The notes beneath the pieces were generated by a model. It saw nothing but the letters and a program-made list of their open reading frames with translations, did not search any database and was not told the origin of the DNA. Positions 1 through 12,292 of a DNA stretch of 64,000 nt are shown here, in pieces. The DNA is from Hermatobates lingyangjiaoensis (Eukaryota; Arthropoda; Insecta; Hemiptera; Hermatobatidae). The stretch covers positions 620,001 to 684,000 of the forward strand of contig JAPFBL010000047.1 of NCBI GenBank assembly GCA_026182355.1. Direction: 5' to 3'. The number at the start of each line of letters is the position of its first letter. Positions within the stretch are counted from its first letter, which is position 1. Both the position numbers and the translations under genes were made by a program.

Positions 1-90
1 CTATACGCAAATGAAAATATAATCAACTAACATACCTACCTGCTACACCTGTATATTTTAAAAATAAACATGTCTTTGAAGTTAGCAAAA

Positions 91-1601
91 TCTATATATA
101 AATTCTCTTCGTGGCTCTGTATGTATGTATGTATGTTTGTACCTTATGCATTCGGCCTACAATGGACCTTTTTCAAAAATTCTTTTGCAAGGCACTTTCT
201 ATAGGTCTTGGGGTGGTTTTAGGCTATTAAACTCTGGGGGGCAGCCTAACCCAGGCCCCCTAGGGCCCATAACCTCAAAAATTTGCCTGTATAACCTGTT
301 TGTTTACATTTTGACTTAAATTGGTAATGGCGGCAACAGGTAGATTAATCTTTATGTTAATTTTTCCACATGCTTTGTTCAATTGGAAATAACTAGGTAC
401 CAGAAATTTTATTATTGTTTTCAGATTGACAATTAAGACAATTATTGTAATTTTATATGGGTTTCTTATTAACTTTAACAAAGCTTTAGTTATTACCAAT
501 AGCTTACAATTAAGTTTTCATATCTAATTGGTTTAACTTGCTTTAAGCTTTAAAGAAAGTTATGCGTTAAATAATAACCTGTTAACTTTAAGTATGCATG
601 ATAATATTACGAATAATAATGATAGTATTTGAACCATTAATTCTAATCTTAAAAGAATAGTTAAAGTATTTTGTTTAAGTTTAATAATTGTAAGGCTTCT
701 TTATTTATTTCTGATTGATTAATTTGTTTGTTTAAAATATTTAATTATTAGTAATTAGTATCCGGCCCTACGCCATATAGGCAAAATGATAAGTTATTAC
801 ATATATCAATGATATCTAACTAGAAAACGTTTATGAATGTCTAAATCAGTAAAACTTATAAGGGAATATATACAGCATAAAAAATGGATGAAGAAATATT
901 CAAATCAAAATGTACATATATAAAACATAATCACTGTATGTAGGTATTTGTGGGTATAAATACGGTTCTTAACATAATAACTTTTATCATTAAATAATGA
1001 AAAATATATTTAGAATTTAGCATTTGGAACACAATTGGCACTTTTCGATACGATGCTTCTTCATAAACAAATAATATTTCATCAAAATATTGTTATTCAA
1101 ACTTTTAAGAGACAATTTTGTTTACTGATATAATTTTAATTAAACATTTAAAACTGTATGAAGTCTTCAAATTGAAATTATTGAATGAAATGTAATGTAA
1201 TATGGCTTAGTCTCTTCAACTAACTGGCTCCTAATTGAAACAATTTGTGGTTTATATTCGTGTCATTATATTTAACAGATAAAACATATCACATTTAATG
1301 AGCTTAGACATCTTTCAACATTTCCTTATGTATTGTTTGGCAAAAAATATTCTTTTTATTATTTGTTTAATCTAATCTATCAACTACCAATTGTATTAGA
1401 CAATGTGTGCAATTTATAATCAGTGTTAGATAATATCTTTTTTCGTAATCTATAATTTTAATTCTGTGTTAATTTCATTTATCTCAAAAAAGTTAAGTGT
1501 AACGGAACAATAGAAAATTTAAATTGTTTTCGTTATGTGTAATTTATTATTAGAGTTGGAATTAAATTGTTTCCCGGGTAAGGCCGGGTAGATCAGCTAG
1601 T
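91..1601 (+). mobile_element. Probable non-autonomous Helitron
   Basis: The left edge begins TC followed by TATATATAAA (from 91) right after an A, as Helitron 5' ends do. The right edge has a CCCGG/CCGGG hairpin (1573-1588) followed eight bases later by CTAGT (1597-1601), the expected CTRRT 3' end. A (TATG)n stretch and a GC-richer segment at 120-300 lie near the left end. No Rep/helicase frame is visible inside, so any copy here is non-autonomous. The base after CTAGT is A rather than the expected T of an AT target, so the right boundary is not perfect. The termini are seen; the pairing of these two ends into one element is inferred. Confidence 0.45.
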
Positions 1602-4600
1602 ACAGCTAAAAGGCTCATAACTTCGCTTCTACGCTTAATTTTCAATCCATGCAGAGTCGATAATTAAGTTAGACATATACAAATCTATTTCGAAGTTTCA
1701 GCTTGATATGTCTTATGGTGGCTGAGTTAACTTGTGACAGAAATTTGCGGACAAACCAACAGAAATTTTTCTAAGGGTGAATTCGGTTTCTCTAATGTAC
1801 GAAACGTAAGGAAAACTTGAAATGAGTCAGTTCTAAGCAATGTACAGACAAAACCTTTCTTTAATTTGTATAGATGCTGAACTGATTTATGTTTTAATTA
1901 CATAACTTTGACAAATACCAAAATTATTTGATTATGACTAGTCACAACCGTTACTAACAAAGTTTCACAATATTTTATATTACCATTGAGTTAATATTAA
2001 CATATGTGTACTGTTGCAGGTACAGACGAAAGGATACCTGTACACAGGTTAGTGGGCATGTTTTGTGTTTATGCATGTAATCATTTCAGGTTTATGTGAT
2101 TAGCTTATTACACTACCCAACAAAGTAGACATTCAACCTCGTACACTGTTCAGCCCTTCAACCCTCTTACTTCCACTGTTCTTCCCAGACCAATCGTGAT
2201 TTGTTAGGGCTCTAGAAGAGTGATTCTCAAAGGGTGTCAATAGGATTTCTAGGTGTCTCTGAGTTTTTCAGAATAATACATCCGGTTATAAAAACGTAGT
2301 GGCCATACAAAAACCTTATGCATTGCATCTCTTTTTGTGAACCCATCATTCTTATGAATCATAAGTAATAGCGACTTTCTTCTTCAGAAGAGCTATTATA
2401 TACGCAGCGTCAAACATGTTATACACGCAGCGAATTTGTTTTACCAATGGTGAGATGACATTTGTTTACTATTCTGAGCAAAAATTCTACAATTTGCAAC
2501 AACATTACTCCTTATTTAAAACAGGCTAGACTTACAAATATTTCAATAGATTGAAGAAGAAATTCGAGCTCCTCCCTGTTTCTATCAAACTTTTTAGCCC
2601 CAAACACTGAAGAAGACACCAAGGCTCATCAAGTTCATATCTGCCCTGGGCAGAAGAATAAACAAACTGCAAGTAAGTATAATTTTCTTTATTCTTTAAT
2701 GATTATTTTTATCGTATTGTGTTTGATTTAATTAAAATATTTCTTGAGGATTTGTATACAGTGTGATTTCAGCTATTTGTATATTAAGAGCTCCAAACTT
2801 CAAGTAGTTTCAGAACCACTACCCTAGAAACATGACAAAAGCTTTTCAGGTGTTTGAAGATGTGTGATTACATTCTTATTGCAGTTCTAATCTGTAGGTA
2901 ACTTATCGTTGAATACATAGGTCTTTATATTTTAAAATCTTTATATGCATGACATTTCAATTTACTCTCTTATGTAACTCATATGTTATGGGACTGGTAA
3001 CGCTCTTCATTTCTAGGAAGAGGTTTGGTTTCTATAATTATGTTTAATTAATGTTTCTTTATGTTAATAATGTTTCTTTAATTATATTTAATGTATATGT
3101 GTGAGTTACCTCATATATGTTGAATAGAATATGTGTTTGATGTATTTAAGTCTATAGTTACATATGTTTGTAAACTACTTTCCATGTAACTCAGATGGTT
3201 TTGGGGGTAGAAACATATTTGAAGTAATGAAGAGGTGTTGATCACTTTCTTTTTTTTATTCTTCTGTGCAAGGTAAATTATTTATTATTATTATTATTAT
3301 TATTTAATAATTTTTTATATTTTAAATATATTTTTAATAAATTTTTATAACATTTGTAGTAATAATAGTTGTATATAATAGATGTTTTTTTAACTTTAAA
3401 TTTATATTTTCATAACTATTTCCATTCTACATTCTCATGTCGTTTTGTATGTAGACACTCTTTTCAGGTATATGGAGATGTATAAATAAATTTTATTTTA
3501 ATTTTACTGTATGAGATAACTTATAACAGTTGGATAGAATAGCTTTTCGATTATAATTAAATTACTACTTCAAAGCTGTTTCTCTTTTACTCAACCAATT
3601 AACTCAAATGATAAAGGAATGGAAACATATTGAGGATTATGAAGAGGTATGATTACATTCTGATATTCAATTCTGTTTTATAAAATAACATTGAATTTAG
3701 AGTTGTTAAGTATGTATTTAGAATTTAAGTAGGTATATGTTTTATGATCGTTAAGTCTACATTTACATAATTATTTTTATTCTACTCTTTCATGCCACTT
3801 ATATGTTTTTTGGGGTAGAACCGGTTATGTTATGTATAAACAGGTATGATTGTTCGTATTTTAGTTATACTGTGTATATGAACTCATAGTTGTTAAGCAG
3901 GTATGTGTTTGATGATCATTACAGTTACTTCTATTTGGCCCTATCATGTATACCTTTAAGTTAGTCAGGGGTGTGTCCTAGGGCTTGGGTGGCTACCAGG
4001 CGGGTCCGCAGGTGGTGGATAGCGGAATGCCCTGTACGGCCAGCTCGCTATAAGGGTCCAACCATAACCAATAAGGGGTCTCGAGCCAACCCCTTAGGCC
4101 ATGTTTTAACAGTACACAAGGTTAAATAATTGAAAATGTAACCGAGGTTTTAATGGAGACTCCGGACAGCATTCATTTGACATTTTCTGTCATATTTTCG
4201 GTTGGATATAGTTTTGCGCCTTGTTTCCTGTGTTTTAAACCGTTATTTCATTTACAGGCATAGAAGAATATTATTTTCTCTTATCGAATCGGGATGAACA
4301 GTCAACCTTCCTCTGAACTTAAGACTTATTATGCTCTATCTACTCATGGTACTGTCAGAGCATGCTTCCATATTTGGTATCACTACTACATTCTCTTACC
4401 TACCTTTTCCTGACTCAATTGTGATGTAAACATCCCCCATACATGGGCACATATTTTACTGATTAGCTAATATTTGGTGTGGAATTATCTTTGTTAATTC
4501 AACAGGTTAATTAATTTAGGTTCTACTGACTTTAGCCACCCTACCTGGGCATATTTATATCAAAAGATATCACACCCTGTACAATTCTTTGATACAATTT

Positions 4601-5985
4601 ATTTTGATTCATTGTGAAATTATAATTTAATACTACTAAATCATTTGAGTTGAACTCCTTACGGAGCAAGTTGGTGAGACTTGTGACTTCTGGAGATGAG
4701 TGGGCCCAACTGGTTGAAGCTTTGCTGAATTAGAGCCTGCACACAACCTTTAAGGAATTAGTCCACAATATTTTAACATGTTAAGTCATTATATTATTCT
4801 GTAATTCTATTTTTTTCGATGCTATGTTGCAATTATCATAATCTAGATATTACTAGTCCAGTATTGCTCTCAATATTTTTCTTCCTATTATTATCTTAGT
4901 ATTATTATGATTATTATTATAAGCATGATGATCATTATATTTTTATTCTAGTATTATTTTTTTATAGAAAAAAAATCTTTCTGAAAGAAAGGAACACAAA
5001 TACGAAGGGGAATCGTTTTAATTCTTTTTTTAGGTAGTTTGTTGTGAAAGAAATGAGTTCTATCACAAAAATAAAGGAAAAACTTCCTTAGAAGAGCCCT
5101 TAAAATTTTCTTCCTTTGATTTTATAGCAATTTATTTTGTTTGTACCGTCACAATCGATTTATTGTGACATGTCTGTATACATTCATATATACAAAAGAC
5201 ATTTAATAAACCGAAAATTAAAAACAAATCATATCAGAAAATGAAGTATAGAGAATGATGAGGATAAAGATAAATGATTTTGTTCTGTTATTAATTTTAA
5301 CAGTGGGGGGACGTCATAATTTTCGTAGCTCTTTTTAGCGATTTGTTTTCTATGATAATTTGATAGAAAAAAAAAATATTTTTTAAAGGCTGTTCAATTA
5401 GCTTGGCAGATATCAACCTTGTGAGGAACGGAAAACTAGGAACAATCCATCTCAACGTCTTGACCTACAGGAAGTATTGTTCAGAACTGGTTAACGTGCC
5501 AATTATGAGTTATTTAGTAATTCTGAATCTACGTCTAGGAACTGTGTTTCAGGATATTATAACATGATTAAAATTCTTAGGCCAATTTTTTTTATATAGT
5601 TCTTTTCGAATAGGTAAGCCACTTGTTTTAAAAACCAGACGACCTCTTGAAGACTGCAGTCAAGGCTGTTATTTTAAAGCATGTTATTAAGATTGTAATC
5701 CATTTTAGTACTAAGTTTGCCACAGTTTTAAACCTTTTAAGAAGTTATTGACTTCAATTTCTTAATTTGATATATGGATGGTCAGAATGCACAATATTTC
5801 TAATGTCTACAATAACAAGATTAAAACTACTGTCACTCTTCTATATAAAGAACATATTGCAAGGTTAAAATTCTACTTTAACTGCAACTTACTTTAAATA
5901 AAACCATGGATCAAATGGTAAATACAATTAATTTCAGACAAGTTGTTTAGTTTGTTTTTGAGGACATGGGGAGATAAATTAATTT
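1602..5985. other. No gene recognised; AT-rich with repeat-like patches
   Basis: I see no supported gene. There is an (ATT)n run at about 3280-3303 and a similar AT-trinucleotide stretch near 4890-4925. A sharply GC-richer patch at about 3958-4110 looks like a fragment of an interspersed repeat. At 2031-2046 a short segment lies between acceptor-like and donor-like sequences, but it is too short to call an exon. Confidence 0.5.
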
Positions 5986-5989
5986 TTTG

Positions 5990-6760
5990 CTTTACCTATT
6001 GTAAAGTATAGTCATTTTAAAAACAAAATCGATCTCGATTTTTCATGTTTTGAGGTCGCCAAGGTCCTTTTTTTGACATCTGTATATATGTGGGTGGGTG
6101 TGTTATGGATAAAATTCATATTTTACATAAAAATAGGTCTTATAGGGTAGATGTGTTCTATTGTTTTGAGGCAACATTGTATGTTGTTTAAGTCTAAATA
6201 TTTATTAGACAAAATATGCTCTCAGAAATGTTTTTTCTTCTAATCAACTAACCCTAAACTGCTGAAACTTTGAAATTATTGTGGTAATGACAATATTATT
6301 AGCTAAACAAACCATCAGAATTTTTAAATAACTAAAAAAGTCAGTCGTTCAATAAAATAAATTATTTTTTATTGTGATTCTGAACGTTTGTAGAAGCGAT
6401 ACAAGTCACACCGTTTTACGGATCGTAATGAAAATGAAATGAAAAATACTTTGTTACGTGGAGATGAGCGGAATGTTTTTTGATCAAAATTGCATGGACA
6501 AAAAAAAAGTGCGTTATAGTACATTATAAGATTTCAGGAATTTATTTTTTAAGCTAAACGGTTAACTACAGAACAAGAATGTTTATCAAAAAATGCAACT
6601 TAAAATTAAGAATAGATAAAAAAATAAATGTACATTACCAGGAAAGGCAATAAAGATACAAAAACTGACAACTAAACTTATTACTTATTATTGCATTACC
6701 TGCTGTACTTACCGCATTTGTTTACATTGACTTAAATATTTTCTCAGAATTCAGTCATAG
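5990..6760 (+). repeat. Interspersed repeat family R, copy 1
   Basis: Diverged copy of a roughly 0.86-0.9 kb repeat also found at 32258-32620, 44437-45330, 47002-47835 (minus) and 61815-62668 (minus). Shared landmarks in order: a TAAAGTATAG-type start, a stretch reading roughly TCGATCTCGA, TTTTGAGGT, a GTGGGTGGG patch, GGATCAA, and an end near GTTTACATTGACTTA. No conserved reading frame is seen, so it is probably a non-autonomous element of unknown class. Confidence 0.65.
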
Positions 6761-8424
6761 AGAATTCTTGTTTTAAAGTTAATTAGAATAAATTTGAAGA
6801 AACGATGTTAGAATGATTTTATATGATATGTGTAAACAGTAGAATATCTAAAAAAATAATTGGAAATGGCAAACAAGTATATATTTTATGATGCTCTCAA
6901 GCGTGAAGGATAGTCGGATGGGAATGTTTATCTGTCTATATAGCGGACCCTTCAACAGATCTAATTATCAGCTGTACATTATTTGTGTGTTTAAGAACTC
7001 TATTATTTCTTGGTAATATTAGAACATGAGGACGGTACTTTTCATTCTTTATGACAATACAGCTACTATTTGTGAGGCACTTCTCTTGTGATTCCATAAA
7101 ACTATAATTCTTCATGAGCTGATGTAGATGAGTAATATTACATTAAAAATTACAAGAGTTATATCCATAATAGCATGAGAAGTTTTAGGTAAATAAGCAT
7201 CTTCATAAGGATTAACAGATATCAGAAGGATGAAGCAACAGAATCCACACATTTAGTTATCAAAATGGAAAAATCGTTAATGCTTAAAAGAATTCTTTGG
7301 ACTTCTTGTATATGGAAATAACTTTTAACAGCATATCTTGCTATCAATTAGATCAGCAAGATTACATAGGTTTATTAGTCTAGAAACTTCAGGTTGCATT
7401 AATATAATGTTAATGCAAAACATATTTACTCTTCTTACAGGATTTTACACTTCTATTCATGTGATCAAAAATGATTGTCAGCTTTCTGATTACAAAAAAG
7501 AGGTCTGAGTTTGGGATACTGATGCGTCAAAAATTTGATGAGAGACTGGATACTTAGCCAACAGAAAGAAAAAACTGAAACTGAAGTCATATATATTGTT
7601 ATGGTTGATTTCATTATGTGAATTGTTTCTTACCTGCACTACAGAGTTTTTACCTATTATAGAAGCTTAAACCATGGCAATAGATGAAAACGATTATGAC
7701 AATGGGGCTCAGTTTTTTAAATTATTTTATAATTTGTTTTTATAAACATTTCGATTTGGTTTTAAGACGACTCTGTGAGAAATGCTCTTGGATGTTATCT
7801 GAATGTCTGTTACACTTGACTAGATACTCAAGGTTATCTGAGTACCAGTGTTCCAAAGAAGACTCCACGGTAAAATCATAACTACTTGTAGAAGCTCTGA
7901 TATTGTGGCCATCAAATGTTCTCCAGATAACTGTTGGTTAATATACATACTGGTCCTTTATTAGTAACACAAACAGTCATGGTTATTCCTCTTCTGAATC
8001 TGAGGTAAGAACCAAAACCACTAGTACGCTAAAGCAAATGACAGGATCACACATGAGTCAGTAAGCTCATTCACAGTATTTAATGTGCACTCCGTTGTGA
8101 CACTAGATTCGAAGACCTCACGGCAGAGGCAGAACCTATCTGCGACTCTGTGAGATGGCGGGGACGCGGATATACGTATAGTATAAGAAAGTTTACGTCA
8201 CCAGGAGTGGAGTTTCCTTGAGCCATTGCTGCGTAATTTGTACTTGTTTTGAAAATGACGTAGCCCTCAACTCATCAATGAACCTGTAGATTAAGATTGT
8301 TGCGCACTAAAATAATATAATACATTCCCAAACTAGGTAAATTGACCAAGTAAAACATTTGCAATGTTAAGTATTCATGTCCTTTAATAAAAAGACATGA
8401 ATACCTTTACACGAATAAAGGACA
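6761..8424. other. No gene recognised
   Basis: AT-rich sequence with no supported gene. A GC-richer patch at about 8090-8240 stands out but contains no open frame or motif that I can assign. Confidence 0.5.
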
Positions 8425-8429
8425 CATTC

Positions 8430-9152
8430 AGTCCAAACCCTGGTAAAATTAGATTATATACTTCAGAATGTCTAAAAAATCAGAATGAACGTTTATGTAA
8501 AATTGGATCTCCTCCTCTTGTGGGATCAAATAATGATGTTTTTTAATGTATTAATAGAGTTGTAATTGCTCTTTCGAAAACTGGTAATGATAAAAGAAGA
8601 AATGGCAGCGGTAATTACTACTGACCATAGAAATAGCGGAATTCTTCGACTGTTATTTCTGTTCTTCGTATAGTAATTGTGGTTGAGATGAAATTTACGG
8701 CTCCTAAAATTGCTGATGCTCCAGCTAAATGTACTGGTAAAATTACTGTCAACTGATTCCCTTCAGTGAGGAATATTTATATATAATGGAGGGTAAGCAT
8801 TACAACCTGTACCTGCTCTCGTAATTGACGGAGGCAACAATAAAAGTCTTAAGTTTTTTATATGGCATTCTACCGTATAAAAAACATATATTATCTGGAG
8901 ATCCAATTATTAAAGATGCAAATCAGTTTCCAAATCCTCCAGTTATAGTCGATTTAACAGTAAAGAAAATTATAATGAATGCATGAGCAGTTACGATAAC
9001 ATTTTACATTTAGTCGTCTCCAATAAATGATTCTGGCTGTGCGAACTCAGTTCTAATAATTCATCTTATTGATAATCTCAATTACCTCTGCTCATATTCC
9101 AAATAGAAAATATAAAGTTCCAATATCTTTATGGTTAGTTGAAAATAATCAT
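8430..9152 (-). pseudogene. COX1: COX1 5' fragment within NUMT
   Basis: Cytochrome c oxidase subunit I fragment, on the minus strand. The start corresponds to the conserved N-terminus with STNHKDIGTLYFLFG, near 9095-9150. The fragment proceeds through SFIGDD and the TAHAFIMIFF-like helix, where M has become T at one position. It reaches the FDP...GGDP loop near 8510-8530 and the HxEVY / LPG segment near 8435-8475. Reading is broken by frameshifts in the middle (about 8750-8880). It would not be translated by nuclear ribosomes because TGA and AGA/ATA usage is mitochondrial. Confidence 0.85.
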
Positions 9153-9159
9153 ACGCCCA

Positions 9160-9226
9160 ATTCTGCAAGGTGGTGACTTATTAGGCTATAAATTGTAAAT
9201 TCATTTACGCAATTTTTTCTTCTGTC
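9160..9226 (+). pseudogene. tRNA-Tyr (GTA) relic within NUMT
   Basis: Located just beyond the COX1 start and on the opposite strand from COX1, as mitochondrial tRNA-Tyr is in insects. An AAATTGTAAATT anticodon arm with GTA is visible. The acceptor arm is decayed. Boundaries are approximate. Confidence 0.6.
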
Positions 9227-9284
9227 AGGATTTATATTCAATTATAATTTTAAATTGCAATTCTGAACTAGCCTTAATTAAAAC
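9227..9284 (+). pseudogene. tRNA-Cys (GCA) relic within NUMT
   Basis: Follows tRNA-Tyr in the expected position and strand. The anticodon loop reads TTGCAA. Arms are diverged and the boundaries are estimates. Confidence 0.5.
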
Positions 9285-9350
9285 TGAAGCTCATATTTAA
9301 TATAATTTTAACTTTGAAGGTTAATAGTTTTTTCATCGTAAATCTTTAAA
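9285..9350 (-). pseudogene. tRNA-Trp (TCA) relic within NUMT
   Basis: On the same strand as COX1 and ND2 there is an AACCTTCAAAGTT anticodon arm with the mitochondrial TCA anticodon. It sits between ND2 and tRNA-Cys as in the ancestral insect order. Confidence 0.6.
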
Positions 9351-9354
9351 ATAT

Positions 9355-9640
9355 ATTTATTATTATTATTGGTAGTATTAAATTTATTTATTTATTTCTT
9401 TGTAATATATTTTTATTTCTTTTCTGTTGGTAATAAATAAAGGTACCATTATTCGTAAGAAATAATATAATATAATTATTGATATTATAATTATTAAGAT
9501 GTTTTTATTTATTAAATTGCTATTTATTTTGTTAAAAATCCTATTTTGTTTGAGGCATTCCTCCCAGTCTTATTATTATAATGATAATATTTGCTTTTCT
9601 ATTTTTTTTTCAGATTCTTTGAATTTGATTAGAAATTAGG
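9355..9640 (-). pseudogene. ND2: ND2 3' fragment within NUMT
   Basis: The minus-strand translation under the mitochondrial code gives an LGGMP segment, FLTKW and a downstream MLYYFLR segment. These match the C-terminal third of NADH dehydrogenase subunit 2. It lies directly upstream of the tRNA-Trp relic. The 5' limit is uncertain because the sequence becomes too diverged. Confidence 0.6.
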
Positions 9641-10280
9641 ATTGATTAGCGTAGACTACTAGAAATTGTTGATCAATTTTAAATGTGGGATGAACTATTA
9701 AATTCAGTTAGGAGCAGAGAGGATTATGATATTATTTTTATACAGGTTATATTTGTTTTTAAATGATTTAAATTTTTGCTTGAGATTATCATGCAATGTT
9801 AAATGCTTCAGAAATATGTATTACACTTGAACTTGTATAAAGAAAATATTAATCCTGTTATATTGAATCAGTGATACGTGGATGTCATATCAACAGGCAA
9901 ATTCTACGATAAGCCAAGGATACCTGGTTCTGGATGTGGTATTTCCCATTCCTCGCGCTTCGACCTTCTTTTCGTCTGATTTCACTTTTTGCTTGATTTT
10001 CTTGATTTATGCTTATTTGTTCTTCCTTCCTTAGTAACCACTAAGTCACAAAAATTTTAATACTTCTTGCAATTTTAGATGCATATATATATATACTTCT
10101 AAACCACGGTAAAAAAATCAGAAAAATGACTAAAATCTTTCAATCAAAACAAATGGTCTTCGTCGTCTGATACTAGTGACAAAGATTATTTGTTTTGGTT
10201 TAAAGAATTTAGTCATTTTTCTGAGATTTCTACATTGGTTTAAATATTCTTTTTTAATTTCGTTATTGTGAAATTTTGTT
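9641..10280. other. No gene recognised
   Basis: AT-rich sequence between the mitochondrial insertion and the first foldback. I see no coding or RNA feature. Confidence 0.5.
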
Positions 10281-10304
10281 ATATATATATATATATATAT
10301 ATAT

Positions 10305-10396
10305 AAATTCACATAAGGGGTTATTGAGGATTTTAATAACCTCAATTTATGGTCAGGATTATGACCAAAATCCTCAATAACCCCTTATGTGAATTT
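10305..10396. mobile_element. Short foldback element in (TA)n context
   Basis: Perfect 30-bp inverted arms (10305-10334 and 10367-10396) surround a 32-nt loop that itself holds a small GGTCA/TGACC stem. A (TA)n tract abuts the left arm (about 10281-10304) and a second lies about 30 bp beyond the right arm. No hammerhead core is visible inside. The organisation resembles the other (TA)n-associated foldbacks of this window. Confidence 0.7.
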
Positions 10397-10543
10397 GAAA
10401 TATCAGTGGTCGAGAAACTATATCAATATATATATATATATACCACAATGTAAAAGAACGGTCAGCAGGATCTTTTTTAAGCAATATGAGAATAGAAATA
10501 ACTGCAAGGAAACACACAGTAGACTTACAGACATAACTCGTAT

Positions 10544-10582
10544 CTGATCGATGAGTTTTCGACAATCGTCGACTCATCATGG
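10544..10582 (-). ncRNA. Decayed hammerhead ribozyme (left end of PLE A)
   Basis: The minus strand reads AUGAUGA instead of CUGAUGA, followed by a helix II built on GUCGACGAUUGUC and then GAAA. C3 is mutated and helix III is no longer self-complementary, so activity is unlikely. It mirrors the 12255-12292 motif at the other end of the element. Confidence 0.5.
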
Positions 10583-11343
10583 AGTTTCGCGAAGAGCGAA
10601 GAATCCCTATGAGATGGAGAAGCGGGATCGAAGGAAGGATTAGATTAATTCAATCAGAGACAAGTTTGATTCAAGCTCATCTTGTGCGATACCAACATTG
10701 TTTCATTCCAGAAAGGATTAATGTGAGGGGAATATGAGTTAGATTTTTAAATTGCTTTCTTAGGATTGGCAGGTTAATATCGGTTAGGTAATAGAATGTG
10801 TTTGGGCTGATTAAAAGATGAATGAATCAGAAGTAGAATAGAACAATAATTAAGGAAAAAGACCCTTGAATAACAGTTCAGGCGAAGCTAATTAGAGCCC
10901 AGGGAATATGGTTGTCAGGAAGCTAAGGAAGTTATTGTTACTTTTATCCCTGACTTGAGGTCTGAGTTGGATGGGAGATGGCAGCCGGTAAAACTACGAT
11001 TATCAATGAAGGACGAGGATAGCCATCGATATTCAGACAAATTACTGTCTTTAAGATAAGTATAAGGTGATGTCCTACAGATCAAGAGTCTTTAACTGTA
11101 GATTAATTGCAGTATATTCGTGAATACCAATCGATCTCTTAGTCACCTTCCGTATTCACTAATATCTGAAACAATAATCTTCCATTTAGACAAAACGCAG
11201 ACATTCACCTTAACCTCTTAAAGGACAAATTTTGCTTGAACGAGGCTATCCTCGACTCCTTCAGTTGATAGTCGTGTTTTACCAGGCTGACATCTCCCAC
11301 CAACCCATGACCTCATAGAGGGATAGAAGTAACACTTACCTTC

Positions 11344-11541
11344 TTGCTAGATACAACCTACTTCCCTGGCGCTTATAAGCTTCGTGCTGTTATTAAGGAG
11401 TCTTTTCCGATTCTGTCTACTTCTACTTCTACTTCTTCCATCTTTAATCACCCCCCTTCTATTTCCTACCGTAAACCTGCCAATCTAAAAAGCATTTTCT
11501 CTCATATTTCCCCTCAGCATCCAATCCTGTTCCTGGAATGA
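11344..11541 (+). pseudogene. PLE A linker region (RT to endonuclease)
   Basis: The open frame contains PPSISYRKPANLKSIF, matching the conserved PLE segment between reverse transcriptase and endonuclease (typically pPliayrrp.NLk..l). It is preceded by a short stretch (YFPGAYKLRAVI) that also fits. Continuity with the endonuclease at 11538 requires a frameshift near 11530-11540, so this copy cannot make the full protein. Confidence 0.65.
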
Positions 11542-11954
11542 AACAATGTGGACGCCGTGGCTGTCAAACTTGCCTGATTGTTAATCCTAATCCTTCCTTC
11601 GATTCCCCTCTCCACCATAGTTCCTACCCGGTTCAGGTCAATTCCTCCTGTACCTCGAGCAACTGTATTTACCGACTGGATTGCACTCAGTGTGACTCCT
11701 TTTACGTTGGCTTAACTTCTAATAAGTTGAGCCTTCGTATGAATGGTCATAGGGCTTCAGTCGGTCAACGCAGTAACTATCCTGTAGCCATCCATGCGAA
11801 CTCGCATGGACTCAGTTTCAATGACTGTTTCAGGGTTCAGATCCTGAAACAGATCCCCGAATCCAACAATAAAGTTACCCTAAGAGCTTCAGAGGAGGCA
11901 TACATATGCTTACTTGATGCTCGCTCTTCCCCCGGACTCAACCTCAACCGATAA
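11538..11954 (+). pseudogene. PLE A GIY-YIG-like endonuclease domain
   Basis: The 138-residue frame begins with a cysteine-rich motif (MKQCGRRGCQTC) and continues with CIYRLDCTQCDSFYVGLTS, the GIY-YIG equivalent with C-x2-C. It then has a conserved R/H segment (LRMNGHR), an H-containing helix, and the C-terminal SEEAYICLLDARSSPGLN. This is the catalytic endonuclease region of canonical Penelope-like retroelements, which nicks the target for priming. It stops at TAA just upstream of the 3' untranslated region with the hammerhead. A frameshift separates it from the linker and no RT core lies upstream, so it is a non-functional remnant. Confidence 0.8.
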
Positions 11955-12254
11955 TTTATTTATGATTTATTTATTTATTTATTATTTTTTTATTTATTTA
12001 TTTATTATTTTTTATTTATTTATTTATTATTTTTTATTTTACTTTTTATTTATTATTTTTATTAATTTTAATTTGATTTATCTACTTTTTTATAATTTTT
12101 TATAGTTATAATTTTTACTCGTTCCTTTTACGTCTTAATTTGGCTCTTCATTTCCTTCCCTCCCTTCCCCCGCTTGGTGGTAAGTGGTGGGGTACTGGCT
12201 GCGGTTTCCGAGTTCAGTACCGCCCTGTCTTCCTGCGGGACTCTTCGCTCTTCG

Positions 12255-12292
12255 CACCTCCTGATGACGACGATTGTCGAAATATCGATGTG
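12255..12292 (+). ncRNA. Hammerhead ribozyme, right end of PLE A
   Basis: Core CUGAUGA at 12261-12267. Helix II GAC/GUC with a GAUU loop, then GAAA at 12279-12282. Helix III is the self-complementary AUAU (12282-12285) and the cleavage nucleotide is C12286. Helix I pairs CACCUC (12255-12260) with GAUGUG (12287-12292), with one mismatch. A tail of about 55 nt leads to (TA)n. The core is intact by inspection; catalytic activity is inferred. Confidence 0.7.

Larger units (their letters stand above)
8425..9640 (-). pseudogene. Nuclear mitochondrial insertion (NUMT): ND2 3' end, tRNA-Trp/Cys/Tyr, COX1 5' half
   Basis: Read on the minus strand, this segment runs from the 3' part of mitochondrial ND2 through three tRNA genes into the first half of COX1, the ancestral insect order. 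The COX1 part contains recognisable STNHKDIGTLYF, SFIGDD, TAHAF, GGFGNW and FDPTRGGDP-like segments. It extends to the region complementary to the common 3' barcode primer and the following LPG segment. Several frameshifts and stops are present even under the invertebrate mitochondrial code, so it is a decayed nuclear copy. The left edge around 8425 and the right edge around 9640 are approximate. Confidence 0.85.
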
